From positions 124,001-188,000 of the forward strand of contig NZ_AECZ01000005.1 of NCBI RefSeq assembly GCF_000179555.1: a stretch of DNA of 64,000 bases. The letters are read 5' to 3'. Both the position numbers and the translations under genes were made by a program. The notes beneath the pieces are model-generated. The model ran no database searches. It was not told the DNA's origin and saw nothing but the letters and a program-made list of their open reading frames with translations. Numbering within the stretch: the stretch's first letter is position 1; each line of letters begins with the position of its first letter. The stretch is from Solidesulfovibrio fructosivorans JJ] (GTDB taxonomy: Bacteria; Desulfobacterota; Desulfovibrionia; Desulfovibrionales; Desulfovibrionaceae). Below, piece after piece: positions 26,345 through 35,511 of this stretch.

Positions 26345-27418
26345 CTACGCCGCGCTGACCGTGATGGAAAAAGCCCCGGTCATGGCCCAGACCGTCTCGC
26401 CCACTTCCAGGCGCAGGTTGGCCAGGGTCTCCGGGGTGACCACGGAGCTGACCCTGGCCCCGTCCTCCAGAAGCACCACCACCTCGGCCGTGTCCGCGCC
26501 GGTCATGATGCGTTCCACCACGCCGCGAAAGCGGTTGGGGCCGGGCGCGGCCGTTTCGGCGTTTCGGGACAGGCGGGGCGGGCGGATGCGGGCCGTGACC
26601 GGGCTTCCCCGGTGCAGCTCCATGGCCTTCACGTGGTCGTTGGAGAGCACGGACACCAGCCGGTGTCCGCCCGGGGTCTCCACCTCGAGCAGGGATTGCA
26701 GGTCTCCCGGGGTGATGGCCGTGACCCGGCCGGTGAAGGTGTTGCAGTTGTCCTCGGCGGCGGCCTTTTCGCTGTCGAGCAGGGCCATGTCCGGTGAGGA
26801 GGGGTCTCCCTCGGAAATCTCCAGAAAGGCGGCGGTGGAATTGGCGGTCAGATGGCCGAGGCTGCGCTGGATGGCTCCGAGCGGCACGCCGCCGCGAAAG
26901 AGTTCGATGCCGCGCGAGCGGCGCAGGGTGTTGGGGTTGGCCAGCTGCCTGGGCAGGCCGCAGTCGTCGGCCCGCTCGTAGAGCACGCGCCGCACGTAGC
27001 CCTGGTCCAGGGCGAGGAGCCCGCCGCGATAGGGCTCGTAGTCCGGATCGCGCAGGATGGCGGCCAGCTCGGCGTGGAGCTCGTGGGGCAGATAGACTTC
27101 GCGGGAGGGCCTGTCCTCCTCGCCGCGTCCGCCAAGGGTGACCTTGCGGGCCACGAGATCGAAATCCTCGGCATCGTTTATGGCCAGGACCTCGCCGAGC
27201 TTGGCGCCAGTATGGCGCAGGAGCAAGAACACGAGTCTGCAACGGTTTCGTGATAAACTCGAGCGCTTCCCCCGCGCCTTGGCCACCCAGGCAACAAAGG
27301 CCTGCTCAAGCAAAATGAGCTGTTCCGTGCTCAGGAACCGGACAGCTGCCGCCGCACCGTCCGTGGCCTTGGCAGCGGTTCCTTTCCTATCTACCTTGTT
27401 TTTTGGGACTATTCCCAT
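26345..27418 (-). CDS. tunR: TunR-type tungstate/molybdate-responsive regulator
   Basis: This 357-residue protein fuses a tyrosine-recombinase-like domain (about residues 30-215) to two Mop/TOBE oxyanion-binding domains (about 225-285 and 293-357). That architecture was described for TunR of sulfate reducers. The recombinase fold is recognisable (LLLRHTGAKLGEVLAI, IQRSLGHLTANSTAAFLEI). The catalytic set is lost: the first Arg position reads Lys in GAKLGE, the H-x-x-R His is replaced, and the Tyr position reads Leu. It is therefore a DNA-binding regulator, not an integrase. It is divergent from hmcA and leads the operon with the haem-motif kinase. Confidence 0.82.
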   Translation of the reverse strand: MGIVPKNKVDRKGTAAKATDGAAAAVRFLSTEQLILLEQAFVAWVAKARGKRSSLSRNRCRLVFLLLRHTGAKLGEVLAINDAEDFDLVARKVTLGGRGEEDRPSREVYLPHELHAELAAILRDPDYEPYRGGLLALDQGYVRRVLYERADDCGLPRQLANPNTLRRSRGIELFRGGVPLGAIQRSLGHLTANSTAAFLEISEGDPSSPDMALLDSEKAAAEDNCNTFTGRVTAITPGDLQSLLEVETPGGHRLVSVLSNDHVKAMELHRGSPVTARIRPPRLSRNAETAAPGPNRFRGVVERIMTGADTAEVVVLLEDGARVSSVVTPETLANLRLEVGETVWAMTGAFSITVSAA

Positions 27419-27501
27419 CTTGTGAGCGCCTCCGCGGCCTGGGCCGACGTTGTGTCGGGGGGCTAAGTCCCGACGTTTCGTGTCAGAAATCAAAAAAGCA
27501 G

Positions 27502-27515
27502 GTGACAAATTTCAC
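27502..27515. promoter_or_regulatory. Candidate CRP/FNR-family operator upstream of hmcA
   Basis: GTGA-CAAATT-TCAC is a perfect four-base inverted repeat with a six-base spacer, the core of CRP/FNR-type sites (HcpR of Desulfovibrio uses TTGTGA-N6-TCACAA). It lies in the 290-base tunR/hmcA divergent region. A possible -10 element GATAAT at 27559-27564 would put its centre near -62, the class I activator position. Flanking bases do not match the full consensus, so this is tentative. Confidence 0.4.
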
Positions 27516-27708
27516 GAAAGCCGCTAATGACGTAACTCACGTATTGCAGGCAAATCGTGATAATTTTTTGCGGCGCTGTCAAGGCCATTTTTCACCCGGC
27601 CGCCCGACTCCAAGGACGACCCCCGAAAATCGACCCACAGCGCGCCGCAAGACCGAGGCCAAGGGAGACGGGACACGTGAACATGTCAAGCAGAAGGTCG
27701 AAGAAGGT

Positions 27709-29472
27709 ATGAAAAACGCAAAACAGCGCACGGGTTTGCTGCTTGTCGCCCTGGTCCTGCTCGGGGCCGGCGGCCTGCTTTCACTCATGGCTGGAGGGGG
27801 CGCGGCCAGGGCCCAGGGCGACGACAAGCTGCGAGCCGACATCCTCTCCCTCGACGAACTGAAAAAGTTCGGTCCGCTCACCCAGCCCCCGGTCGTCTTC
27901 CTGCACGACAAGCACACGGCCGCCTTGGGCAAGCAGAAACAGTTCTACAAGAAGGAATGCGGCACCTGCCACCTGTCCGACAAGGACGGCACCATGTTCC
28001 TGGCCTATCAACGCGACGACAAGCCCATGGACGCCGACAGGATCAAGGAAACCTTTCACGCCAACTGCATCGGCTGCCACAAGAAGATGGCCGAGGACGG
28101 CATGAAGGCCGGTCCCACGGACGTGCAGTGCAAGGGCTGCCACAACGGTAACCCGGACGTGGCCTCCAACTGGCAGCCCCTTGTCGTCGACAAGAAGCTC
28201 CATTACCGCCACGCCGCCACCCAGGCCAAATCCGAGAACAAGTGCGGCGCCTGCCACCACATCTACGACGAGGCCGCCGGCAAGACCATCGCCGCGCCGG
28301 CCCCCGAGAAGGTGCCCGGAGCCTGCGTCTACTGCCACACCGAGTCCGGCACCGAGGTCAAGGGCCGCAAGCCCGAGAAGATCCGGTCCCTGCGCCTGGC
28401 CGCCCACGGCGAATGCGTGACCTGCCACCGTTCCATCGCCGCTGCCGGCGGCAAGGACGTGGCGACCGGACCCACCACCTGCGCCGGCTGCCACGGCCCG
28501 CTGGACCAGAAGGCCATTGCCGAGACCTCGCGCAAGAATGTCCCGGCCGACGCCGACCTGCGCATCAAGCGCGGCCAGCCCGATTTCGCCCTGATCCGCC
28601 CGGTCAAGGCGGAAAAACCGCTGGTCGGCGCGGACGGCAAGCCGGTCAAGGACTACGGCATGCCGCCGGTGCCCTTCGACCACAAATATCACGAATCCAA
28701 AAACGAGACCTGCGTCTCCTGCCACCATGCCGCGCTGACGTCCTGCGCCGCCTGCCACACCCCGGCCGGCGACAAGAAGGGCGGCTCCGTGACCCTCGAG
28801 GCGGCCATGCACAAGGTCGCGGCGCTGCAAAGCTGCGCCGGCTGTCATGCCGCGCGGCAGCAAAAGCCCGAGTGCGCCGGCTGCCACGCCTCCATGAAAA
28901 AGGGCGTGACCGACGTCTCGCAGTGCGCCTCCTGCCACGTGCCCCCCCAGGGCGCGCTGGAACAGTCCGTGGCCGAGTTCATGGAGCGCCGCGACAAGGA
29001 CGCCGCCGCCATGGCCCCGGGCCTGGCCGAGAAGCTCCTTGCCGGTACGCGCGCCGAGACGGCCACCATCCCGACCGAGGACATCCCCGAAACCGTGACC
29101 CTCGGATCGCTGGCCAAGGACTACCAGCCTTCGGTCCTGCCCCACCGCAAGATCGTGCTCTCCCTGGTCGCGGGCATGAAAGGCGACAAGCTCGCCGGCG
29201 CCTTCCACGCCACGGACACCGCCGTGTGCCAGGGCTGCCACCACATGAGCCCCGCCTCCAAGACGCCGCCGCGCTGCGGCAACTGCCACCCGGCCGTGGA
29301 AGGAACAGCCGCCACGCCGCGTCCGGCGCTCAAGGCCGCCTACCACAACCAGTGCATGGGCTGTCACACGGCCATGGGCATAAGCGGCAAGGTTGCGGAC
29401 AAGGCTCCCGGGGCCAAGCCCGTGCCCAAATCCACGGACTGCACCGGCTGTCACGCGGCAAAGAAGAACTAG
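27709..29472 (+). CDS. hmcA: High-molecular-mass cytochrome c HmcA, 16 haems
   Basis: HmcA is the periplasmic multihaem subunit of the Hmc complex, which moves electrons between the periplasmic cytochrome c3/hydrogenase pool and the membrane. The 587-residue protein has a signal peptide (basic start, hydrophobic core, cleavage near AARAQG). Counting by eye gives exactly 16 CxxCH motifs, from CGTCH near residue 84 to CTGCH at the C-terminus, several followed by a second His as in bis-His ligation. Sixteen haems is the known HmcA number. The ATG at 27709 gives the signal peptide; longer open frames upstream do not. Confidence 0.96.
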   Translation: MKNAKQRTGLLLVALVLLGAGGLLSLMAGGGAARAQGDDKLRADILSLDELKKFGPLTQPPVVFLHDKHTAALGKQKQFYKKECGTCHLSDKDGTMFLAYQRDDKPMDADRIKETFHANCIGCHKKMAEDGMKAGPTDVQCKGCHNGNPDVASNWQPLVVDKKLHYRHAATQAKSENKCGACHHIYDEAAGKTIAAPAPEKVPGACVYCHTESGTEVKGRKPEKIRSLRLAAHGECVTCHRSIAAAGGKDVATGPTTCAGCHGPLDQKAIAETSRKNVPADADLRIKRGQPDFALIRPVKAEKPLVGADGKPVKDYGMPPVPFDHKYHESKNETCVSCHHAALTSCAACHTPAGDKKGGSVTLEAAMHKVAALQSCAGCHAARQQKPECAGCHASMKKGVTDVSQCASCHVPPQGALEQSVAEFMERRDKDAAAMAPGLAEKLLAGTRAETATIPTEDIPETVTLGSLAKDYQPSVLPHRKIVLSLVAGMKGDKLAGAFHATDTAVCQGCHHMSPASKTPPRCGNCHPAVEGTAATPRPALKAAYHNQCMGCHTAMGISGKVADKAPGAKPVPKSTDCTGCHAAKKN

Positions 29473-29500
29473 CACGCCAACCAGACGAGGTCGCGATACG

Positions 29501-30553
29501 ATGAAACGAAGACACTTTCTGGGCCTTTTGGGAGCGGCCGGGGTGACCCTGACCACAGGGACCAAGGCCAAGGCTTCCGACGCCGCGGATGTGGCGGGCC
29601 TGCCCAATGCGTTCGGGGTTCTCTTCGACGCCTCCCGGTGCATCGGCTGCCGCAAATGCGAGGCCGCCTGCAACACGGTCAACGAACTGCCCAAGCCGGA
29701 CAAGCCCTTTGACGATCTGAAGGTGCTCGATACCGAGCGCCGCACCACGGCCAAGGCCTACACCGTGGTCAACAAATACGTGCCGAAGCCCGGCGAGAAT
29801 CCGGTCTTCCGCAAGATCCAGTGCAACCACTGCATGGAGCCGGCCTGCGCCTCGGCCTGCTTCGTCAAGGCCTTCAAGAAGACCGAGACCGGGGCGGTGG
29901 TCTACGACGCCTCGCTGTGCGTCGGCTGCCGGTACTGCATGGTTGCCTGTCCGTTCAACATCCCGACCTACGAATACGACAAGGTCATTTCGCCGCGGGT
30001 CATGAAGTGCACCATGTGCTACCCGCGCATCAAGGAAGGCAAGCTTCCGGGCTGCGTCGAGGCCTGCCCCAAGGAGGCCCTCCAGTTCGGCAGGCGCCGC
30101 GACCTGCTCAACATCGCCTGGGACCGCATCTCGGACAACCCCGACAAGTACGTGCAGCACGTCTACGGCGAGCACGAGATGGGCGGCACGAGCTGGCTGT
30201 ACGTCGCGCCGAGGCCGTCCTTCGCCGCCCTCGGCATGGACGAGCACCTGGGCACGGCTTCCGCGCCGGAACTCACCAGCGGGGCGCTTGCCGCCGTGCC
30301 GGCCGTGGCCGGCATCTGGCCGGTGCTTCTGACCGGGCTCTACGCCGTCAGCAAGCGCAAGGACAAAATCGCCGGGGAAGAAAAGAAGGCGGCGGTCGAC
30401 GCGGCCATCGCCAAAGCCAGCGCCGAGGCCGAGGCCAAGCTGGCCGAGGAACTGGCCAAGGCCGAGGTGGCCGGCAAGCGCCGCATCGAGGTCGAGGTCA
30501 AAAAGGCCCTGGAAGCCGCCGCCAAGACATCCGATGGCGGGGAGGACGCGTAA
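29501..30553 (+). CDS. hmcB: Hmc complex iron-sulfur subunit HmcB
   Basis: HmcB is a four-cluster ferredoxin-like electron carrier of the NrfC/DmsB type. The 350 residues begin with a twin-arginine-type signal ([13 protein letters not shown]). Four cysteine groups follow: [36 protein letters not shown] and CTMCYP...GCVEACP, each expected to hold a 4Fe-4S cluster. A hydrophobic anchor lies near residue 270-285. The tail is an alanine/glutamate/lysine-rich probable coiled coil. The stop overlaps the hmcC start (TAATG), implying coupled translation. Confidence 0.94.
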   Translation: MKRRHFLGLLGAAGVTLTTGTKAKASDAADVAGLPNAFGVLFDASRCIGCRKCEAACNTVNELPKPDKPFDDLKVLDTERRTTAKAYTVVNKYVPKPGENPVFRKIQCNHCMEPACASACFVKAFKKTETGAVVYDASLCVGCRYCMVACPFNIPTYEYDKVISPRVMKCTMCYPRIKEGKLPGCVEACPKEALQFGRRRDLLNIAWDRISDNPDKYVQHVYGEHEMGGTSWLYVAPRPSFAALGMDEHLGTASAPELTSGALAAVPAVAGIWPVLLTGLYAVSKRKDKIAGEEKKAAVDAAIAKASAEAEAKLAEELAKAEVAGKRRIEVEVKKALEAAAKTSDGGEDA

Positions 30554-31725
30554 TGTCGACGGAAAACACCAAAAAAACGCTTTTCACGCCCGGCAACATC
30601 CTCGCGGGCGTCATTTTGGCAGCCGGCATCGTGGTGACCATCCTGCGCTTCACCATGGGCCTCGGCACGGTCACCAACCTGTCGGACAACAACCCCTGGG
30701 GCATCTGGATCGGCTTCGACCTGTTGTGCGGCGTCGCGCTGGCCGCCGGCGGCTACACCACCTCGACCGCCTGCTACGTCTTCGGCTTCAAGCGCTTCCA
30801 CGCCGCCGTGCGCCCGGCCATCCTGACGGCCTTTCTGGGCTACGCCCTGGTCGTCTTCGCGCTCAACTACGACGTCGGCCGGCCCTGGCGCCTGCCGTAC
30901 CCCATCTTCTACTCGCAAGGGACGACCTCGGTGCTGTTCGAAGTGGGCCTTTGCGTGTTCATCTACCTGACGGTGCTTTTCCTGGAGTACCTGCCCGCCG
31001 CCCTGGAGTGGAAGGGCGGCTACGACAAGCTGCGCGCCGTGCTGGTCAAGGTGACCATGGGGCTCACCATCCTCGGCGTCATCCTGTCCACCCTGCACCA
31101 GAGCTCGCTCGGCGCGCTCTACCTCATCGCCCCGTCCAAGCTGCATCCCCTGTGGTACACGCCGTATCTGCCGGTGATGTTTTTCATGTCGAGCATGTTC
31201 GCCGGCCTGTCCATGGTCGTCTTCGAGGGGACGCTGTCCCACAAGTACTTCCATGACAAGATGGACGACGACTACAACGCCAACTACATGGATTTGCAAT
31301 TCGCTTTCGCCAAGGGGGCGGCCTGGATCATGTCCGGCTACCTGGCCATGAAGCTCATCGGCCTGGCCATGGACAACCGCTGGCAGTACCTCTTCACCGG
31401 CTACGGTGCCTGGTGGCTGTTCGAGGTCGTCGGCTTCGTGGTGCTGCCGTGCTACTGCTACGCCGTGGGCTACCGCGACCGCAACATCGGGCTCGTGCGC
31501 GTCGCCGCGCCCTGGACCGTCATCGGCATCATCTTGAACCGCTTCGACGTGAGCCTGGTCGCCTTCAACTGGAAGCTGCCGAGCGCGCTTCGCTACTTTC
31601 CGAGCGTGAGCGAAATCATCATCTCGCTGTTCGTGGTCACCGTCGGCGTGCTGGCCTTCCGCTTCATCGTCACGCGCATGCCGATTTTTTACGCCCACCC
31701 GGCCGACAAAGACTCGTCCCACTAG
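30553..31725 (+). CDS. hmcC: Hmc complex NrfD-type membrane subunit HmcC
   Basis: The 390-residue product is an integral membrane protein with about ten spans of the NrfD/PsrC family, which passes electrons between iron-sulfur subunits and menaquinone. Readable landmarks are NNPWGIWIGFDLLCGVALAAGGY near residues 37-60, RPWRLPYP near residue 113, and LSTLHQSSLGALYLIAPSKLHPLW near residue 180, a typical NrfD-family stretch. Its start overlaps the hmcB stop. In Hmc it pairs with HmcB and the small HmcD and HmcE membrane subunits. Confidence 0.95.
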   Translation: MSTENTKKTLFTPGNILAGVILAAGIVVTILRFTMGLGTVTNLSDNNPWGIWIGFDLLCGVALAAGGYTTSTACYVFGFKRFHAAVRPAILTAFLGYALVVFALNYDVGRPWRLPYPIFYSQGTTSVLFEVGLCVFIYLTVLFLEYLPAALEWKGGYDKLRAVLVKVTMGLTILGVILSTLHQSSLGALYLIAPSKLHPLWYTPYLPVMFFMSSMFAGLSMVVFEGTLSHKYFHDKMDDDYNANYMDLQFAFAKGAAWIMSGYLAMKLIGLAMDNRWQYLFTGYGAWWLFEVVGFVVLPCYCYAVGYRDRNIGLVRVAAPWTVIGIILNRFDVSLVAFNWKLPSALRYFPSVSEIIISLFVVTVGVLAFRFIVTRMPIFYAHPADKDSSH

Positions 31726-31745
31726 GGTGAGAGGAGAACAATACG

Positions 31746-31880
31746 ATGTTTAACACCTTGCAAGACCTGATGCTGCACAACAAGAGCATTACGTATGTGC
31801 TCATGGGCATCTTATTGATCTGTTTTGTCGGCTTCTGGCACTTCCTGACGGGCCGCGAAGAACGCAATCGGCGCTACTAG
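31746..31880 (+). CDS. hmcD: Hmc complex small membrane subunit HmcD
   Basis: A 44-residue frame begins 20 bases after hmcC with GAGAGGAGAA upstream. The protein has a short polar start (FNTLQDLMLHNKSI), one membrane segment at about residues 16-34 (LMGILLICFVGFWHFL) and a charged end (REERNRRY). Its length and position match HmcD of Desulfovibrio, whose role is not defined beyond being part of the complex. It is easily missed because of its size. Confidence 0.88.
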   Translation: MFNTLQDLMLHNKSITYVLMGILLICFVGFWHFLTGREERNRRY

Positions 31881-31912
31881 GCCGCCTGGACCTTTACGGT
31901 AAGGAGATCACC

Positions 31913-32590
31913 ATGTTTGCATTCCTGACGGGTCCGATGCTGTGGCTGTCGTTTGCCATCTTCGTCATCGGCTGCGCCTGGCGCGTCGTCAAATACGTGA
32001 GGGGCCTCGACTGGCAGCTCGACCGCGTGCCCTACGGCTACTACCGCGAGCTGGCCGTCAAGGGCGCGCTCAAATCCATCTTCCACTGGCTGACCCCGTA
32101 TGGCTCGCGCAGCTGGCGGCTCAAGCCGCTTTACACGGCCGCCTTTTTCCTGCTGCATGTGGGACTGGTCATTGTGCCGCTTTTTCTCTTCGCCCACGTG
32201 ATGCTGGTGTCCGAGCGCTTCGGCCTCTCCTGGCCCACGCTCCCGGCGGGGCTGGCCGATGCCCTGACCGTCCTCGCCATGGCGGCCGGCGTCTTCATCC
32301 TGCTGCGCCGTTTCGCCCTGCCCGAGGTGCGCATCATCACCACCGCCCACGATTTGTGGGTCATGGCCATAAGCCTTGCGCCGCTTCTGACCGGGTTCGT
32401 CGCCGCCCACCAGTCCGGGGACCATTCCGGCTGGCTGCTCGCCCATATCGTCACGGGCGAGATCTGGCTTGTCGCCATCCCGTTCACCAAGCTCTCCCAT
32501 GTGGTGTTGTTCTTCTGTTCCCGGGCCCAGATCGGGGTGGACTTCGGCGTCAAGCGCGGCGGCCAGCGCGGCCGCGGCATCGTCTGGTAA
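31913..32590 (+). CDS. hmcE: Hmc complex membrane subunit HmcE (cytochrome b-like gamma subunit)
   Basis: The 225-residue protein has about five membrane spans and resembles the gamma (b-type) subunits of nitrate reductase and DsrM-like proteins. Conserved-looking histidines, possible haem b ligands, occur in SIFHWLTP, FFLLHVGLV and FVAAHQSGDHSGWLLAHI, and FTKLSHVVLFF follows. It probably exchanges electrons with the quinone pool together with HmcF. An AAGGAGA ribosome binding site precedes the ATG. Confidence 0.92.
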   Translation: MFAFLTGPMLWLSFAIFVIGCAWRVVKYVRGLDWQLDRVPYGYYRELAVKGALKSIFHWLTPYGSRSWRLKPLYTAAFFLLHVGLVIVPLFLFAHVMLVSERFGLSWPTLPAGLADALTVLAMAAGVFILLRRFALPEVRIITTAHDLWVMAISLAPLLTGFVAAHQSGDHSGWLLAHIVTGEIWLVAIPFTKLSHVVLFFCSRAQIGVDFGVKRGGQRGRGIVW

Positions 32591-32626
32591 AAAGGCCGAC
32601 GCCACGTCGCCAAGGAGAGAATAGCC

Positions 32627-34030
32627 ATGCCTGAAGGTATTTACTGCAACAAGCAGCCGATCACGACCGATGAGGCCTTAAAAGCGCTTCTTTCGGATAC
32701 TCGCGGCAAGAAATACTACGAAGAGATGGAATCCCTGGAAGTGGACCGCGAAAAGCTGTGGTCCTCCATCCAGAAGACCATGAAGTCGCGCATGAAGACC
32801 TGGCTTTCGGTCTGCGCCCGCTGCGGGCTGTGCGCCGATTCCTGCTTCCTGTACCTCGTCAACGACCGCAACCCCGAGCAGGTGCCGTCCTACAAGATCC
32901 ATTCGACCCTTGGCGAAATCATCAAGCGCAAGGGCGACGTGGACAACGCCTTCATGCGCCACGCCATGGAAGTGGCCTGGTCCCAGTGCACCTGCTGCAA
33001 CCGTTGCGCCATGTACTGCCCCCACGGCATCGACATCGGCATCATGATGGGGTATCTGCGCGGCCTGCTCTATTCCCAGGGATTCGTGCCCTGGGAGCTC
33101 AAGATCGGGGCCGGCATGCACCGTGTCTACCGGGCCCAGATGGACGTCACCACCGAGGACTGGACCGAGACCTGCGACTGGATGGCCGAGGAGCAGCAGG
33201 ACGACTGGCCCGGGCTCGAGATTCCCATCGACAAGGAAGACGCGGACATCATGTACACGTGCAATGCCCGCGAGCCCAAGCACTATCCCGAGGATCTGGC
33301 CGAGGCGGCCATCCTCTTCCACATCGCCGGGGAGAACTGGACCGTGCCCTCGGAAGGCTGGGAGCAGACGAGCCTGGCTATGTTCGCTGGCGACTGGGAA
33401 GCCTGCAAGCTGCAGGTCCAAAACGTCTACGCCGCCATCGAGCGCCTGCGGCCCAAGCGGGTCATCGGCACGGAATGCGGCCACGCCCACCGGGCGACCG
33501 TCGTCGAGGGCCCGTACTGGGCCGGCCGTCCCGACGGCCAGCCGCCGCGTCCCTACATCCACTACGTGCAGTGGGTGGCCGAGGCGCTACGCACGGGCAA
33601 GCTCAAGATCGACCCGACCAAGCGCATCAAGGTGCCCGTCACCTACCAGGACTCCTGCAACTACGTGCGCAACTGGGGCCTGGCCGAGACCGCCCGCGAG
33701 ATTCTCTCCTACATCGTCGAGCCCGGCTACCTGCACGAGATGACGCCGAACAAGGAACACAACTACTGTTGCGGCGGCGGCGGCGGCTTCAACGGCATCG
33801 GCAAGTTCCGCCCCCAGCGCAACAAGGCGCTTCTCACCAAGCGCGACCAGATCCTCGCCACCGGGGCCAAGCTCGTCATCTCGCCCTGCCACAACTGCTG
33901 GGACGCCATCCGCGACCTGGAAGAAGAGTACCGCATCGGCATCGACTGGTCGTTCCTCAAGCCGCTGCTTATAAAGATGGTCATCGTGCCGGAGCACTTA
34001 AAGCCCAAGGACGACGATGGCGATGCATAA
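32627..34030 (+). CDS. hmcF: Hmc complex HdrD-like iron-sulfur subunit HmcF
   Basis: The 467-residue cytoplasmic-side protein carries two 4Fe-4S motifs: CxxCxxCxxxC at Cys63-Cys73 ([11 protein letters not shown]) and Cys121-Cys131 ([11 protein letters not shown], followed by PHG). It then has CCG-type domains as in heterodisulfide reductase HdrD and Dsr[13 protein letters not shown] and [12 protein letters not shown], plus [10 protein letters not shown]. Such domains bind a non-cubane or catalytic cluster. In Hmc it is thought to complete electron transfer on the cytoplasmic side. It completes the hmcA-F gene set. Confidence 0.95.
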   Translation: MPEGIYCNKQPITTDEALKALLSDTRGKKYYEEMESLEVDREKLWSSIQKTMKSRMKTWLSVCARCGLCADSCFLYLVNDRNPEQVPSYKIHSTLGEIIKRKGDVDNAFMRHAMEVAWSQCTCCNRCAMYCPHGIDIGIMMGYLRGLLYSQGFVPWELKIGAGMHRVYRAQMDVTTEDWTETCDWMAEEQQDDWPGLEIPIDKEDADIMYTCNAREPKHYPEDLAEAAILFHIAGENWTVPSEGWEQTSLAMFAGDWEACKLQVQNVYAAIERLRPKRVIGTECGHAHRATVVEGPYWAGRPDGQPPRPYIHYVQWVAEALRTGKLKIDPTKRIKVPVTYQDSCNYVRNWGLAETAREILSYIVEPGYLHEMTPNKEHNYCCGGGGGFNGIGKFRPQRNKALLTKRDQILATGAKLVISPCHNCWDAIRDLEEEYRIGIDWSFLKPLLIKMVIVPEHLKPKDDDGDA

Positions 34031-34087
34031 CACCGGCGACGGCGCGGCAATGAACAACGCACCTCTCACGCGAAATGGGGGTCGGGA

Positions 34088-35035
34088 ATGTTTGGCAAGA
34101 TAGTGTTTGCGACTTCGGGCGCGCCGGATTGCGACAGCGCCGCCCGCGTGGCCTTCGATATGGCGGGCCGCTACGGTTCGGAGATCGTGGTCTTCCATTG
34201 CCTGGGCATTCCGGGCAAGGGCGACAGCAACCTGGTGCTCGACGTGCGCACCGGCGAGGAAGTGGACGCCGACGAGGAATACCTGGAGGGCGTGCGCGAG
34301 GAACTGCGCACCACCTACGCCATCCAGCTCTCGGCCTGCAAAAACGCCCGCATCGAGATCGCCGTGGGCAATCCCTCGCGCGAGGTGTTGCGCATGGCCC
34401 GCAAGGAGGACGCGGACCTCATCGTCATGGGCGCCCGGCGCGCCGGCGTCGAGGTCGGCGGCTTCTACCGCCGGGGCGTCATCGGCGGCACCCACCGCAA
34501 GGTGGCCAAGGCCGCCCGCTGTCCGGTCCTGACCGTCTCCCGCCCGGCCGCCTCGTTCTGGGGCGGGTTTTCCAACATCGTGTTCGCCACCGACTTCTCC
34601 AAGGCCTCGCAGTCGGCCTTCAAGCTCGCCCAGAGCATCACCCGCGATGTCGACGGCGAACTGCATCTGTTCCACTGCCTGGACCTCGACCGGCTCCAGT
34701 CGCCCATCGCCCTGACCCAGGAGGGCATCGAGGGCCGGCTGGCCGATGCCCGGCGCAGGATCCAGGTCGAATACGCCGCGAAACTCGGCGACCTGGCCAA
34801 GCGCGCCAGCATTGAGGTCTGGGAAGGATCGCCCTATGTGGAGATCGTCAAGTTCGCCCGGGAACGGCAGGCCGACCTCATCGTCATGGCCCACCACACC
34901 CGGAACGTCGATCCCGACGAGGGGCCCGACGAGCGTCCCTTCGGCAGCACCTTGGAGCAGGTCCTGGTGCGCGCCACCTGTCCCGTCATCAGCGTCAACC
35001 GGCCGGACAAGCTGCCGGAAGCGTCCGAGGCGTGA
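34088..35035 (+). CDS. Tandem universal stress protein
   Basis: The 315-residue soluble protein contains two UspA domains (about 1-155 and 160-305). Each ends with the ATP-binding-type pattern: DLIVMGARRAGVEVGGFYRRGVIGGTHRKVAKAARCPVLTV in the first, and DLIVMAHHTR...GSTLEQVLVRATCPVISV in the second. It lies 57 bases after hmcF and is likely in the same transcript. Usp proteins are linked to energy or oxygen stress, but no specific role can be read here. Confidence 0.9.
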   Translation: MFGKIVFATSGAPDCDSAARVAFDMAGRYGSEIVVFHCLGIPGKGDSNLVLDVRTGEEVDADEEYLEGVREELRTTYAIQLSACKNARIEIAVGNPSREVLRMARKEDADLIVMGARRAGVEVGGFYRRGVIGGTHRKVAKAARCPVLTVSRPAASFWGGFSNIVFATDFSKASQSAFKLAQSITRDVDGELHLFHCLDLDRLQSPIALTQEGIEGRLADARRRIQVEYAAKLGDLAKRASIEVWEGSPYVEIVKFARERQADLIVMAHHTRNVDPDEGPDERPFGSTLEQVLVRATCPVISVNRPDKLPEASEA

Positions 35036-35073
35036 CGGGACCCGACCTTGCAAGCACAAGGAGAAGTGGAGCC

Positions 35074-35433
35074 ATGAGCAAGAAAACCATACTGACGGTC
35101 GACGACGATCCCAATATCCGCGACTACCTGGACGCGCTTTTCAGCGACAACGGCTACGAGGTCGTCACCGCCGAAAGCGGTGAGCGGGCCATGGAGCTCC
35201 TGAAGGATCTCCGCCCGGACCTTATCACCCTGGACGTGGAGATGCCCGACAAGACCGGCCCCTGGGTCAGCCGGGCCATCGGCAAGGACCCGTCCCTGGC
35301 CGCCATCCCCATTGTCGTCATCACCGGGCATACGGAACTGACCTACATCATTCCCAAGGCGGCGGCCTTCATCGGCAAGCCTTTCGACGCCGACGAGGTG
35401 CTGCGCGTGGTCGCCCAGGCCATAGGGGCATAA
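35074..35433 (+). CDS. Single-domain response regulator, Rrf1-like
   Basis: A 119-residue receiver domain with the acidic cluster VDDDP, phospho-acceptor Asp54 in ITLDVEMPD, IVVITG and the Lys in FIGKPFD. It has no output domain. The position downstream of hmcF recalls rrf1 of the D. vulgaris hmc operon, though no rrf2 gene follows. It is a paralogue of the leftward regulator at 23426-23782. The ATG at 35074 has an AAGGAGAAG ribosome binding site; the frame from 35032 overlaps the usp end and is not used. Confidence 0.87.
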   Translation: MSKKTILTVDDDPNIRDYLDALFSDNGYEVVTAESGERAMELLKDLRPDLITLDVEMPDKTGPWVSRAIGKDPSLAAIPIVVITGHTELTYIIPKAAAFIGKPFDADEVLRVVAQAIGA

Positions 35434-35441
35434 CATCGGGC

Positions 35442-35467
35442 GCGGGGCCGCCGAGAGACGGCCCCGC
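35442..35467. terminator. Hairpin between response regulator and hybrid kinase
   Basis: A 9-bp perfect stem (GCGGGGCCG 35442-35450, CGGCCCCGC 35459-35467) with an eight-base loop lies just after the regulator stop. It has no T-tract, so it may only attenuate or stabilise the transcript rather than end it. Confidence 0.45.
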
Positions 35468-35511
35468 CTCCGCAACCGGGCCGGACGCCTGCACCGCGAC
35501 GGAGAAGCCTC

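Noticed and set aside
24399-26981. An 860-residue rightward open frame opposite the haem-motif kinase
   Set aside because: It is rich in Ala, Gly, His, Glu and Arg without motifs and mirrors a well-supported kinase on the minus strand; high GC creates such open frames.
26345-27418. Phage integrase / mobile element
   Set aside because: The recombinase-like domain lacks the catalytic Arg, His and Tyr and is fused to two Mop domains, so a TunR-type regulator fits better; no attachment-site repeats were noticed.
27709-29472. A longer HmcA beginning at 27403
   Set aside because: The upstream extension has no signal peptide and crosses the divergent promoter region; the ATG at 27709 starts a proper Sec signal.
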